A stretch of 48,719 nucleotides of DNA from Ruminococcus sp. (lineage in GTDB: Bacteria; Bacillota; Clostridia; Oscillospirales; Ruminococcaceae): positions 1-48,719 of the forward strand of contig JAGBJO010000051.1 of NCBI GenBank assembly GCA_017934425.1. The letters run 5' to 3'. The notes below the pieces were generated by a model. It was given only the letters and a program-made list of their open reading frames with translations, was not told the origin of the DNA and searched no databases. Below, one piece after another: positions 32,865-41,314 of this stretch; position 1 is the first letter of the stretch, and the number at the start of each line of letters is the position of its first letter. The translations under genes and the position numbers were made by a program.

Positions 32865-34001
32865 ATGAAAGTTCTTATAGCTTGCGGCGGAACCGGCGGA
32901 CACATCAACCCCGGTCTTGCCATTGCAGATATTATCAAGACCGCTTACCCTGATGCAGAGTTCCTCTTTGCAGGTACTCCAGATCATATGGAAGCAAAAC
33001 TCGTTCCTCAGGCAGGTTACAGGTTTGAGGCTATCAAGGTTGCCGGATTCCAGCGCAAGTTGTCTCTTGAGAATATCGGCAGGAACATCAAGGCTGTCAG
33101 CTATCTTGTGACCTCCGGCAGCCGTGCAAAGCAGATAATCAGCGGCTTCAAGCCGGATATAGCAATCGGTACAGGCGGATATGCCGCAGGCCCTGTTATA
33201 CGCATGGCGGCTAAAATGGGTATCCCCACCGCTATCCATGAGCAGAACGCTTACCCTGGTGTTACGAACAAGCTTCTTTCCAAGGAAGTTGACTACGTTA
33301 TGCTCACAGTCAAGGAAGCACTTGATTTTATGGACGCTTCCAAGTTTGAGTACAGTGTTACCGGACTGCCGGTAAGAAGCAATATCAACACAATGACCAA
33401 AAAGGAAGCAAGAGAGAAGCTTGGCTTCAACGATGACTTTACAGTGCTTTCCTTTGGCGGAAGTCTTGGAGCAGGCTGTATCAATGAGACTATGACCGAG
33501 GCTATAAAGTGGCATACCGGCAAGAACCTGAAGATAAACCATATCCACGGCTACGGCGGCATGGGCAAGGATACTTTCCCCCAGGCTATGAAAGCCGCAG
33601 GTATCCCGCTGAAAAGCGACAGACTTCGCATAACCGAGTACATAAACGATATGGACGTATGTCTTGCGGCGGCTGATCTGGTCATCTGCCGAAGCGGTGC
33701 GTCAACTCTGGCAGAACTTGAAGCTGCCGGAAAAGCATCTATACTTATCCCGTCGCCTATAGTTGCCGGAAACCACCAGTACCATAACGCAATGGTTCTT
33801 GGAAAGGCAAATGCGGCGGTAGTTATCGAGCAGAAGGACGCATCTGCAACAAGGATAATATCCGAGATCGACAAGCTTTACCAGTCACCGGAAAAGGCTG
33901 AGAAAATGTCGGAAAATGCCGCATCTCTCCACCTTGCTGACACTAACGAGCGCATACTTGAAGTTATAAAGAAGCTTGCAGGCAAGGGTAAGGCAAAATG
34001 A
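32865..34001 (+). CDS. murG: Lipid II-forming GlcNAc transferase MurG
   Basis: 378-aa GT28 enzyme transferring GlcNAc to lipid I at the cytoplasmic face of the membrane. N-terminal glycine-rich loop CGGTGGHINPGLA, then GTGGYAAGP, IHEQNAYPG, and the C-terminal UDP-binding part with SFGGSLGA and SGASTLAELEAAG. Length is usual. It begins 12 bases after ftsW. In the same frame, beyond two stop codons, lies an HNH nuclease remnant. Confidence 0.96.
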   Translation: MKVLIACGGTGGHINPGLAIADIIKTAYPDAEFLFAGTPDHMEAKLVPQAGYRFEAIKVAGFQRKLSLENIGRNIKAVSYLVTSGSRAKQIISGFKPDIAIGTGGYAAGPVIRMAAKMGIPTAIHEQNAYPGVTNKLLSKEVDYVMLTVKEALDFMDASKFEYSVTGLPVRSNINTMTKKEAREKLGFNDDFTVLSFGGSLGAGCINETMTEAIKWHTGKNLKINHIHGYGGMGKDTFPQAMKAAGIPLKSDRLRITEYINDMDVCLAAADLVICRSGASTLAELEAAGKASILIPSPIVAGNHQYHNAMVLGKANAAVVIEQKDASATRIISEIDKLYQSPEKAEKMSENAASLHLADTNERILEVIKKLAGKGKAK

Positions 34002-34007
34002 ATGTGA

Positions 34008-34334
34008 TCCAAATACGGCTGCACCTGTGCAGTTAAGCCCTGTGGCATTACCTTTGAGAAGATGCTCATTGCAAGCCACATTATCCCCTGGAGCAAATGC
34101 GGCGGCGCACAGCGGCTTTCCGAGAGCAACGGTCTGCTTCTTTGTGCAAACCACGATAGTCTCTTTGACAAGGGGTACATCTCCTTTGACTGCGACGGAA
34201 AAATGCTAATATCCGGCGAAATACCGTCGGATATGCAGCCTTTTATGAATATATCTGCGAATTCATGCATTGAGCTTACCGACGGTATGAAGCCGTTTAT
34301 GAAGTACCACAGGGAGAAAGTTTTTAAGAAGTAA
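34008..34334 (+). pseudogene. C-terminal remnant of an HNH endonuclease
   Basis: In the frame of murG, after stops at 33999 and 34005, translation from 34008 gives YGCTCAVKPCGIT, then LIASHIIPWSKC, ESNGLLLCANHDSLFDKG and a short beta tail. This is the C-terminal HNH_2-type domain seen in restriction-like endonucleases: the His (SHI), Asn (ESN) and His (NHD) residues are kept. There is no N-terminal domain, and the first ATG (34062) begins inside the domain. I read it as a truncated gene left within the cell-wall operon; a short expressed protein of 90 residues cannot be excluded. Confidence 0.75.
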
Positions 34335-34388
34335 CCCCCTTGCACCTTTCAGCATAGAATGGAATATAAGATGCTGTGAGGTGGTACG

Positions 34389-35648
34389 ATGCAGAAATTT
34401 ATCATTACAGGCGGCAGCCGGCTGTCCGGCGAACTGACTTTGCAGGGAAGCAAAAACAGCGCCCTGCCCATTATGGCTGCGGCGTTTCTGACCGGTGGGG
34501 TATGCACCCTTGACAACTGCCCAAGGATAACCGACGTTTACTCCGCTTCAAGGATACTCAGCGGACTGGGCTGTAAATGCACATTTTCCGGCGGTGAGTT
34601 CCGTGTGGACGCATCTGGCGCTGGGGGAAGCGAGATCTCCGCTGCCCTGATGAAAGAAATGCGCTCGTCCATAATGTTCATGGGCGCTATGATAGGACGC
34701 ATGGGCAGGTGCAGCGTGAGTGTGCCGGGAGGGTGCGAACTTGGTCCAAGGCCCATTGATATGCACCTTTCTGCGCTCAGAAAAATGGGTGCTGTGATAA
34801 CCGACGAGGGTGGCAGGATAACCTGCAAAGCCCCAGGCGGAAAACTTACCGGAGCTAAGATAAATCTGCCGTTCCCGTCAGTGGGCGCTACCGAGAATAT
34901 TATCCTCAGCGCTGCCACTGCCGAGGGCGAGACTTACATCAACAACGCCGCCCGTGAACCTGAGATATGCGACCTTTGCGGATTTCTCCGCAGATGCGGC
35001 GCTGATATCCGTGGCGACGGCGAAAGCACAGTGGTCATAAAGGGCGTAAAACGGCTTAATGGCTGCGACTACACCATTATGCCCGACAGGATAGCCGGCG
35101 CAACCTACCTGTCCATGACTGCATCAGCCGGCGGTGAGATGATACTGAAAAATGCCTGCACCGAGGCAATGGAGCCGTTTCTGTCAGTCCTTGAACAGAC
35201 CGGCTGCCGGATAATCACCGGAAATGACCGCATATACCTTCGCTGCGGTGCGAGACTGAAAGGTATACACGATCGTATAAGAACTATGCCGCATCCCGGT
35301 TTTCCCACCGATGCACAGGCTGTCCTCATGGCAGCGCTGGTGACGGCGGAGGGTACAAGCGTTTTCGAGGAGAATATCTTCGACTGCCGTTATCGGCATA
35401 CTGACGCTCTGCGGAAAATGGGTGCGGATATTGAAGTACTGGGAAAAGTTGCTGTGGTAAGGGGAGTAAAGTCCCTCAGCGGCGCAGTTGTCACGGCAAC
35501 TGACCTGCGTGGCGGTGCTGCAATGGCTGTTGCAGGACTGAAAGCTGCTGGTGAGACTGTTATAACCGATATATCCCACATCGACAGAGGATATGAGAAT
35601 TTTGAGGGCGCTGTTGAGTGCCTTGGCGGAAAGATCAAACGAGTTTGA
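34389..35648 (+). CDS. murA: UDP-GlcNAc 1-carboxyvinyltransferase MurA
   Basis: 419-aa EPSP-synthase-like enzyme, first committed step of peptidoglycan synthesis (PEP onto UDP-GlcNAc). LQGSKNSALPIMAA near the N-terminus, the catalytic Cys116 in PGGCELGPRPIDMH (the fosfomycin target), and PHPGFPTDAQ in the C-terminal half are clear. The Cys, not Asp, is present, so fosfomycin sensitivity is expected from this feature alone. GAGGTGG lies just before ATG. It is separated from murG by the nuclease remnant. Confidence 0.96.
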   Translation: MQKFIITGGSRLSGELTLQGSKNSALPIMAAAFLTGGVCTLDNCPRITDVYSASRILSGLGCKCTFSGGEFRVDASGAGGSEISAALMKEMRSSIMFMGAMIGRMGRCSVSVPGGCELGPRPIDMHLSALRKMGAVITDEGGRITCKAPGGKLTGAKINLPFPSVGATENIILSAATAEGETYINNAAREPEICDLCGFLRRCGADIRGDGESTVVIKGVKRLNGCDYTIMPDRIAGATYLSMTASAGGEMILKNACTEAMEPFLSVLEQTGCRIITGNDRIYLRCGARLKGIHDRIRTMPHPGFPTDAQAVLMAALVTAEGTSVFEENIFDCRYRHTDALRKMGADIEVLGKVAVVRGVKSLSGAVVTATDLRGGAAMAVAGLKAAGETVITDISHIDRGYENFEGAVECLGGKIKRV

Positions 35649-35668
35649 AAAAGAGGGTCGTATAAAGT

Positions 35669-36892
35669 ATGAATGATATTGACAAGACTAATATTGAAAG
35701 GAAGAACAGCGGCAAGCGTATCCGCCGGAGAAAGCGCATGATGAGCGTGTATGTGACGGTGGTAATGCTGCTTGTGGCTACACTTGGCGTTACACTGTGC
35801 TTTACCTTTCTTTTCAATGTTGACGAGATCATTATTTCTGGCGAATCCGAGACTTATACCTACATGGAGATCGTGGAAGCCTCAGGCATCAGGGCAGGGG
35901 ATAACCTGCTTCGCCTGGACACGAAAAAGAGCGAGGAGCAGATCCTTGACAAACTTCTGTATGTGGAGACCGCCAGCGTTGACAGGGATTTCCCCTCAAA
36001 GCTGCGTATACACGTTACACGCTGTATCCCGGCGTTCAATGTGGAGTATGACGGCGGCGTGCTGCTGGTGAGCCAGAAGGGAAAAATTCTCTCAGATAAC
36101 AACTTCTACGAAAATACCCTTCCTACCATAATCGGCTATGAACCTACCGACAATACCGCAGGAGTTCAGCTTTCTTCCAAAAAGGAAAGCACAGATGATG
36201 CCTTCAACGCAATCATCAAGCGCTTCGACCATGACGACGGCAGCGAGATCGAAAAGATTGATATGACGGATGAGTACGAGATCGTTATAACCTATCGCAG
36301 CGGCATCATTTTCCGAATGGGAAGCTGGAGCGACATCGAGTACAAAATGGATCTTGCCCAGGCAGCTATGCAGTACCCGGAAGTAAAGGGCAAAAAAGGC
36401 TATCTTAAAATGGTCGGCAACAAGGAAGTAAGCTTCAGAATGAGCAACGAACCTATGGAAACTCCCGAAATGATCTCCCCCGACCCCAAGGAAAAGGACG
36501 AGGACGACAGCACCGAAGAATCTGGCAGCGATACTTCATCAAACGAAAGCCAAAGCGGAGCGCCACAGCTTAGTCAAAGTGACCAGTCAGGTGACAGCTA
36601 TGTATGGGATAACGGAAATAGCTGGGATTCTGATGCTTCCGGCGATGATGATACCGATGATACAGCAGATCCGTTCGGCGGAGATACAAGCAGCAGCGAT
36701 ACCCAGCAGTGGCAGCCTGAACCCGACTACAGCCAGGATTATTCCGGTGAATACGACTATTCCGGCGGCTATGACTACTCCGGCGGCGAACAGTGGCAGC
36801 CCGAACCTGACTACAGCCAGCAGGAGTGGTACGGCGATGATTATTCCCAGGATTGGCAGCAGGATTATTCCGGCGGCGATATTTACAACTGA
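35669..36892 (+). CDS. ftsQ: FtsQ/DivIB cell-division protein with Tyr/Asp-rich tail
   Basis: 407-aa bitopic protein: a basic cytoplasmic N-terminus, a membrane helix (about residues 27-50), a POTRA domain (VDEIIISGESETYTYMEI, then LDKLLYVETASVDRDFPSKL), the FtsQ/DivIB beta domain, and a tail of about 135 residues rich in Ser, Asp, Tyr, Gly and Gln with YSGGYDYSGG and QWQPEPDYSQ repeats. DivIB connects FtsL and DivIC in the divisome. The tail is unusually long and low in complexity; similar tails occur on other extracellular proteins in this window. Confidence 0.9.
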   Translation: MNDIDKTNIERKNSGKRIRRRKRMMSVYVTVVMLLVATLGVTLCFTFLFNVDEIIISGESETYTYMEIVEASGIRAGDNLLRLDTKKSEEQILDKLLYVETASVDRDFPSKLRIHVTRCIPAFNVEYDGGVLLVSQKGKILSDNNFYENTLPTIIGYEPTDNTAGVQLSSKKESTDDAFNAIIKRFDHDDGSEIEKIDMTDEYEIVITYRSGIIFRMGSWSDIEYKMDLAQAAMQYPEVKGKKGYLKMVGNKEVSFRMSNEPMETPEMISPDPKEKDEDDSTEESGSDTSSNESQSGAPQLSQSDQSGDSYVWDNGNSWDSDASGDDDTDDTADPFGGDTSSSDTQQWQPEPDYSQDYSGEYDYSGGYDYSGGEQWQPEPDYSQQEWYGDDYSQDWQQDYSGGDIYN

Positions 36893-36977
36893 TACCAAAA
36901 AACTTTGTACAATATGCTGAAAATTCAAGGGAGCGAATTGTCAAATGTGCAGAAATTTGAGAATTGCTGAATTTGAC

Positions 36978-37006
36978 TTGAAAAATTACAAATTGTATGC
37001 TAAAAT
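36978..37006 (+). promoter_or_regulatory. Promoter of ftsZ
   Basis: TTGAAA (36978-36983), 17-base spacer, TAAAAT (37001-37006) preceded by TGC. This gives ftsZ its own start in addition to any read-through from the dcw operon. Confidence 0.75.
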
Positions 37007-37072
37007 AAGATGTGTATTTAATGAATGATTATAACCTGATTACAGGATCACGAATATAGGAGGAGTTTCTAA

Positions 37073-38194
37073 ATGTCAGATTTTAACTACGAAGAAGCAA
37101 TGGAACCCGATGTCAATATAAAAGTTATCGGAGTTGGCGGAGGCGGCGGAAATGCTGTCAATTGTATGGTCGATTCAGGCGTTAGCGACATCGAGTATAT
37201 TGCAATCAATACTGACGCTAAGGCTCTTAATAAGTCAAAAGCTACTACAAGAATACCGATCGGCGCAAAGCTCACAAAGGGCAGAGGCGCTGGTAATAAG
37301 CCTGAGATCGGTCAGCGTTCTGCTGAGGAGAGCAGAGATGAGATCGAGGCTCACCTCAAGGGTGCTGATATGATCTTTATTACTGCCGGTATGGGCGGCG
37401 GTACCGGTACTGGTGCTGCTCCTATCGTGGCAAAGATCGCTAAGGAAATGGACATACTCACTGTTGCCGTTGTTACAAAGCCTTTCCTCTTTGAGAGAGA
37501 GCAGAAAATGGCTCAGGCTGAGCGTGGTATCACTGAACTGAAAAAATATGTTGACTCTCTTATCGTTATCCCCAATGAGAGACTTCTGGCTGGTCAGGAG
37601 AAGCAGCAGCTTACTATGAAGCAGTCATTCGCACTCTCTGACGATATCCTCAAGACCGGTGTAAAGAGCATCTCTGACCTGATCGTTGAGGAGGGTTACA
37701 TCAACCTCGACTTCGCTGACGTATCCACTATCATGCGTGGTGCAGGTTACGCTCATATGGCTATCGGTCACGGTTCAGGCAAGGACAAGGCAAAGGAAGC
37801 TGCCGAGGCTGTTATCCAGAGCCCGCTGCTTGAGACTTCCATCTCCGGCGCTAAGAGACTGCTTATCAATATCGCTATGTCTGAGGATATCCTTTCCTCC
37901 GATGTTGATCTGGCTACTAAGATGATAACTGAGGAAGCTGCTGACGGTGTTGAGTTCATCTTCGGTACTGCTTTCAAGGAGGATATGCAGGACGAGATGA
38001 CTATTACTGTTATCGCTGCCGGCTACGACGATCCCGATACTTCTGCTGATGAGGACGAGGAGTCTGAGGAGGACGTTATCCGCATCGACAACCCCCTTAT
38101 CGAGGATCTCGACCTGGGCAAGCCCGCTCCCAAGCCTCGTTCATCTAATACAGACTACGATCTGGACGACATCTTCAAGATGCTCGGTAACTGA
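37073..38194 (+). CDS. ftsZ: Cell-division GTPase FtsZ
   Basis: 373-aa tubulin homologue forming the Z ring. [11 protein letters not shown] at the nucleotide-binding start, the tubulin signature [10 protein letters not shown], the T7 loop region with NLDFADV, and an acidic linker lead to a C-terminal peptide. That peptide reads [13 protein letters not shown] rather than the common DIPxFLR type that binds FtsA, SepF and ZipA. AGGAGGAG precedes the ATG. No ftsA gene lies upstream. Confidence 0.96.
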   Translation: MSDFNYEEAMEPDVNIKVIGVGGGGGNAVNCMVDSGVSDIEYIAINTDAKALNKSKATTRIPIGAKLTKGRGAGNKPEIGQRSAEESRDEIEAHLKGADMIFITAGMGGGTGTGAAPIVAKIAKEMDILTVAVVTKPFLFEREQKMAQAERGITELKKYVDSLIVIPNERLLAGQEKQQLTMKQSFALSDDILKTGVKSISDLIVEEGYINLDFADVSTIMRGAGYAHMAIGHGSGKDKAKEAAEAVIQSPLLETSISGAKRLLINIAMSEDILSSDVDLATKMITEEAADGVEFIFGTAFKEDMQDEMTITVIAAGYDDPDTSADEDEESEEDVIRIDNPLIEDLDLGKPAPKPRSSNTDYDLDDIFKMLGN

Positions 38195-38213
38195 TATATT
38201 GAACATATCCACA

Positions 38214-38249
38214 GGTACTTCCGGTATTCTGACCGGGAGTACCTTTTTT
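38214..38249 (+). terminator. Terminator of ftsZ
   Basis: GGTACTTCCGGT pairs with ACCGGGAGTACC (one G-T), followed by a run of T. Beyond it, 38250-38415 is AT-rich sequence in which I see nothing further. Confidence 0.9.
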
Positions 38250-38415
38250 CTTAGGATATACCGCAGATAACTACATACAATACTATTACTTATCGAAGCA
38301 GAATATTCCGCTGAGTAATATTATACTTAATTATTACATTTGACCATAGTTGCGGATATTCCATTTTTTTCAACATTTTTTTGTAGTAAAATGCACTAAT
38401 TTAAGATAAAAAATT

Positions 38416-38452
38416 CTACATTTTAATAGTTGAATTAGAATATAAAATGTGG
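38416..38452 (+). promoter_or_regulatory. Operator-like inverted repeat at the coiled-coil gene promoter
   Basis: CTACATTTTA (38416-38425) and TAAAATGTGG (38443-38452) are inverted at 9 of 10 positions, with a 17-base spacer. The pair straddles the -35 and reaches the -10. Confidence 0.45.
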
Positions 38453-38458
38453 TATAAT
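38430..38458 (+). promoter_or_regulatory. Promoter of the coiled-coil / sigma region
   Basis: TTGAAT (38430-38435), 17-base spacer, TATAAT (38453-38458) preceded by TGG. In the leader ATCCCC (38476-38481) can pair with GGGGAT (38505-38510), ending just before the GGAG ribosome site. Confidence 0.8.
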
Positions 38459-38521
38459 TATCTAAAGGCGTGTTTATCCCCTTGAATTTTTATCCGCATC
38501 TTGCGGGGATTGGAGAATATT

Positions 38522-40168
38522 ATGGAAGAACCGAGCGTATTAAGAGAAACGAAAGGTATGCAGAAAGGCTTCGTTAAAGAAGACGTTCTTACTTACCTTG
38601 ACGAGCTCAATTCAAAGATAGAAGGTCTGGAAAGAGATCTCAGGGCTGCTCAGGAAAAGAGTCCCTCTGATCCTCAGGAGATCATAAAGTTAAGAAGTCA
38701 GGTAGAAAACCTCCAGGAGAAGCTCAATGCTTCCAATAACGCTCTCAGAGCTGCTAACAAGGAGATGGAGGAACTAAAAAAGCAGCTTGAAGCTGCTAAG
38801 AAGGGCGTTCCCGCTGCTGGCGGTAATCCCCAGATCAGCGCTCAGACTCAGGAGGCTCTCAATGCTGCTAAGAAGGAGATCGACTCCCTTCGTGCGCAGC
38901 TGAAGGCTGCTCAGGAAAAGGGCGGCGCTCCTGCTAATAACGCAAATAACGCTAACAATGCACAGATAAATGCTGCTCTTGAAGCTGCTAAGAAGGAGAT
39001 CGATAACCTCCGTGCGCAGCTGAAGGCTTCCGAGCAGAAGGCTGCCGCTGCTGCTGCCGCCGCTGCACAGGCTCAGAAGAATGCACAGGCTCAGTCCCAG
39101 CAGAATAACAATGCTCAGGCTCAGCAGCAGAATAACGCTCAGGCTCAGAATGTTGCCGCTGACGGCGAGATCGCTAAGCTGAAGGCTGAAGTACAGAAGC
39201 TTACTGCTGAGGTACAGGCTAAGACTGCCGAGGCTGCTGCAAAGGTCAAGGAAGCTGCTGATAAGGACGGCAAGATCACTCAGCTTACTAAGGAAGCTGC
39301 TGATGCTGCTGCCAAGAAGGACGCTGAGATCAGCGAACTGAAGGCTGATATCGAGAAGCTGAGAACTGAGTCAGCAGATCCTATCGCTCAGATGGGTACA
39401 ATGTTCGCTGAGGCTCAGAAGACTGTTAACAACCTCAAGAAGGACGCTGAGGAGAAGGCTGAAAAGGTTACTAAGGAGGCAGAGGAAAATGCTGCTAAGG
39501 TAACTAAGGAAGCTGAGGAGAAGGCTGCCAAGATGACTAAGGAAGCTGAGGAAGTCCTCGATAAGGCTACTAAGGAAGCTACTGCTAAGGCTGATAAGAT
39601 CGTTAATGAGGCTAACGCTACTGCTGAAAAGACAGTCAAGGAAGCTGACGCTAAGGCTGAGGAGACTATCAAGAAGGCTGATGCTCAGGCTAAGGCTACT
39701 ATCGACGAGGCTAATGCTAAGTCAGACAGAGTTGATGCTATGTCCAAGACTGTACGCTCAACTCTCCTTAACGAGATCGAGAGCGTAAACTCCAGCTTCT
39801 CTGATATAAGCAATGCTATCAAGAGACTCACAAACCAGGCTTCTGATCGTATGACAGAGGCTCAGGATATTATCGGCAAGGCAAGAAATGCTGTAAGCGA
39901 TGAAAAGCCCTCCGATAAGAAGGATGGCGCTCCTGCTTCTTCCGCTAATTCCGGCGCAAAGCCTGTGAACGATTCCTGGGACGCTGCTTTCAAGGATATG
40001 GCTTCTAAGCCTGCACAGTCAGCCGCTTCCGCTGATAAGAAGCCTGCTGAGCAGCCTAAGCGTGAGGAGCAGAAGCCCGCTAAGAAGGCTTTCAGCTTCA
40101 ATAACGATATGGCTGACCTGCTCAGAGCTGCTGAGGAAGAAGCTGCCAAGAATCCTGATAATAACTGA
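38522..40168 (+). CDS. DivIVA-like coiled-coil protein with hendecad repeats
   Basis: 548-aa protein starting at 38522 (MEEPSV), 6 bases after GGAG. The N-terminus (KGFVKEDVLTYLDELNSKIEGLERDL) resembles the DivIVA membrane-binding region; this is inference. A long Ala/Lys/Glu coiled coil follows. A segment is duplicated 120 bases apart (AAKKEID.LRAQLKA). A Gln/Asn/Ala stretch interrupts it, and residues 304-402 form nine consecutive 11-residue repeats of the type KVTKEAEEKAA. The C-terminus is Lys/Pro/Ala-rich. DivIVA-type proteins mark poles and septa; next to ftsZ this may be a scaffold for growth or division. No enzymatic motif is seen. Confidence 0.82.
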   Translation: MEEPSVLRETKGMQKGFVKEDVLTYLDELNSKIEGLERDLRAAQEKSPSDPQEIIKLRSQVENLQEKLNASNNALRAANKEMEELKKQLEAAKKGVPAAGGNPQISAQTQEALNAAKKEIDSLRAQLKAAQEKGGAPANNANNANNAQINAALEAAKKEIDNLRAQLKASEQKAAAAAAAAAQAQKNAQAQSQQNNNAQAQQQNNAQAQNVAADGEIAKLKAEVQKLTAEVQAKTAEAAAKVKEAADKDGKITQLTKEAADAAAKKDAEISELKADIEKLRTESADPIAQMGTMFAEAQKTVNNLKKDAEEKAEKVTKEAEENAAKVTKEAEEKAAKMTKEAEEVLDKATKEATAKADKIVNEANATAEKTVKEADAKAEETIKKADAQAKATIDEANAKSDRVDAMSKTVRSTLLNEIESVNSSFSDISNAIKRLTNQASDRMTEAQDIIGKARNAVSDEKPSDKKDGAPASSANSGAKPVNDSWDAAFKDMASKPAQSAASADKKPAEQPKREEQKPAKKAFSFNNDMADLLRAAEEEAAKNPDNN

Positions 40169-40193
40169 TTCTCGGCGTAATACCGTGATCTTT

Positions 40194-40249
40194 GACCTCT
40201 GATATGAGGTCTGTGTGACTGCCCTTTGCCCCAGATCGGGGCAGGGCAG
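40194..40249 (+). other. Two hairpins upstream of the sigma-factor gene
   Basis: GACCTC/GAGGTC (40194-40211) and a large GC stem CTGCCC..TGCCCC / GGGGCA..GGGCAG (40219-40249, TT bulge). Neither has a T-run, so they look like mRNA structure or processing sites rather than terminators. No promoter is evident between the coiled-coil gene and the sigma gene. Confidence 0.5.
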
Positions 40250-40291
40250 CGCAATATTACCGATATAGTAACTGATTGTTGGGTGGATAAC

Positions 40292-40876
40292 TTGCTTGAT
40301 CTTGATTTCGATTTGAATGAATTCTGCGGCAAAACAGACGAGGAACTTGCAGCACTGGCGAAAACTGACGTTAAAGCTGCAAATGCCATACTTCTGCGAT
40401 ATTCCAGACTTATAATCATTAAATCCGCTATCTATGCCGGCCGAGGCGCTGACAGCGAAGATCTTCAGCAGGAGGGACTTATCGGTCTGTATATTGCTGC
40501 TAATGCTTATTGCCCTGAAAAAAACGTTAAATTTTCTACCTTTGCCGAGACCTGCATAGTCCGGCGTATGCTTTCCTACCTTCGCAAAACAGGTAAATAC
40601 CCAGTATGTGAAGCGCTGGACGAACAGCCAGAGCTTTCCTCAGATGTGTGTGACCCGGAAAAGATACTGCTTGGTAAGGAGTACTTCTCCGAACTCTGGC
40701 AGGCTGTGAATACCAGATTGTCCGATACTGAACGTGAGGTGTTCAGCCAGGTGGTCGCCGGAAATTCCTATAAGGAGACTGCCAAAAAACTGGGACTTAC
40801 TGAGAAGGCTGTGGATAACGCCATGCAGCGTGCAAGAAGGAAAATAAGGGCGTATATAAGCGATCAGACAGATTGA
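40292..40876 (+). CDS. Sigma-70 family factor (SigH-like)
   Basis: About 194-aa sigma factor with region 2 (AANAILLRYSRLIIIKSAIYAGRGADSEDL with QQEGLIGLYIAA, and FSTFAETCIVRRML) and region 4 (LSDTEREVF, SYKETAKKLGLTEKAVDNAMQRARRKI, a helix-turn-helix). There is no region 1 or long region 3. The pattern around LQQEGLIGLY and FAE.CI resembles the SigH group; exact type is uncertain. There is no ATG: candidates are GTG 40283, TTG 40292 (weak GGGTGG upstream) and TTG 40226 (inside a hairpin). A poor start could mean low basal translation. Confidence 0.85.
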   Translation: MLDLDFDLNEFCGKTDEELAALAKTDVKAANAILLRYSRLIIIKSAIYAGRGADSEDLQQEGLIGLYIAANAYCPEKNVKFSTFAETCIVRRMLSYLRKTGKYPVCEALDEQPELSSDVCDPEKILLGKEYFSELWQAVNTRLSDTEREVFSQVVAGNSYKETAKKLGLTEKAVDNAMQRARRKIRAYISDQTD

Positions 40877-40880
40877 AAAT

Positions 40881-40946
40881 GACCTGCGTAGCTTAATCGA
40901 GAGCGTTGTAAAGCAAAGATATCGGTGGAAATCCGGTCCGGGTCCA
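40881..40946 (+). other. tRNA-like sequence in the leader of the zinc-ribbon gene
   Basis: The segment folds like a tRNA lacking a proper anticodon arm. Acceptor-like strands GACCTG (40881-40886) and CGGGTC (40939-40944); D arm TAGCTTAATCG with GCTT/GAGC; a 5-bp T stem ATCGG/CCGGT (40921-40925, 40933-40937) closing a 7-base loop, TGGAAAT in place of TTCAAAT. Only 16 bases remain for anticodon and variable regions (normally about 23). It ends with CCA-like GTCCA. It is either a decayed tRNA gene or a tRNA-mimic regulatory structure. Confidence 0.55.
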
Positions 40947-40971
40947 AATAATTTAAGCGAGGTAAATCAAA

Positions 40972-41247
40972 ATGTACGAAGACAAGACATTAGTCTGCAA
41001 GGAGTGCGGCAGCGAGTTCGTTTTCACCGCTGGTGAGCAGGAGTTCTTTGCAGAGAAAGGCTTTACTAACGAGCCTCAGAGATGTAAGCCCTGCCGTGAT
41101 GCAAGAAAGAATGCAGGCAGAGGCGAGAGAGTTATGTTTACAGGCGTCTGTGCTACTTGCGGCGGCGAGGCTAAGGTTCCTTTCGAGCCCAAGGACGGCA
41201 GACCTGTTTATTGCAGCGAGTGCTACGCTAAGCTGAACGCTGAGTAA
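40972..41247 (+). CDS. Double zinc-ribbon protein
   Basis: 91-aa protein with four CxxC knuckles: CKEC (about residue 9), CKPC (about 38), CATC (about 60) and CSEC (about 82). The first half (YEDKTLVCKECG.EF.FTAGEQEFFAEKGF) is the zinc-ribbon type often annotated as a probable zinc-binding domain; the second half is a separate CxxC-CxxC ribbon. It is probably nucleic-acid or protein binding; no reaction can be assigned. GCGAGG lies upstream of the ATG. It is preceded by the tRNA-like leader. Confidence 0.85.
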   Translation: MYEDKTLVCKECGSEFVFTAGEQEFFAEKGFTNEPQRCKPCRDARKNAGRGERVMFTGVCATCGGEAKVPFEPKDGRPVYCSECYAKLNAE

Positions 41248-41314
41248 GCACCTGACCTATCTACGGTCAGAACCCAATGAGGCTTTGCCTCTGTCCCGGA
41301 AAGGAGTGATTCAA

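Noticed and set aside
34062..34334. Intact HNH endonuclease gene
   Set aside because: Start codon lies within the domain, N-terminal Cys-containing part is cut off by stops, and no ribosome site is apparent.
39431..39727. 33-base periodicity that could be a tandem DNA repeat
   Set aside because: The DNA units are diverged; the period comes from 11-residue protein repeats.
40219..40249. GC-rich hairpin as an intrinsic terminator before the sigma gene
   Set aside because: No T-run follows, and no new promoter is visible for the sigma gene.
40881..40946. A functional tRNA gene
   Set aside because: Only 65-66 bases, no 7-base anticodon loop in a 5-bp stem, mismatch in the acceptor stem, altered T loop.
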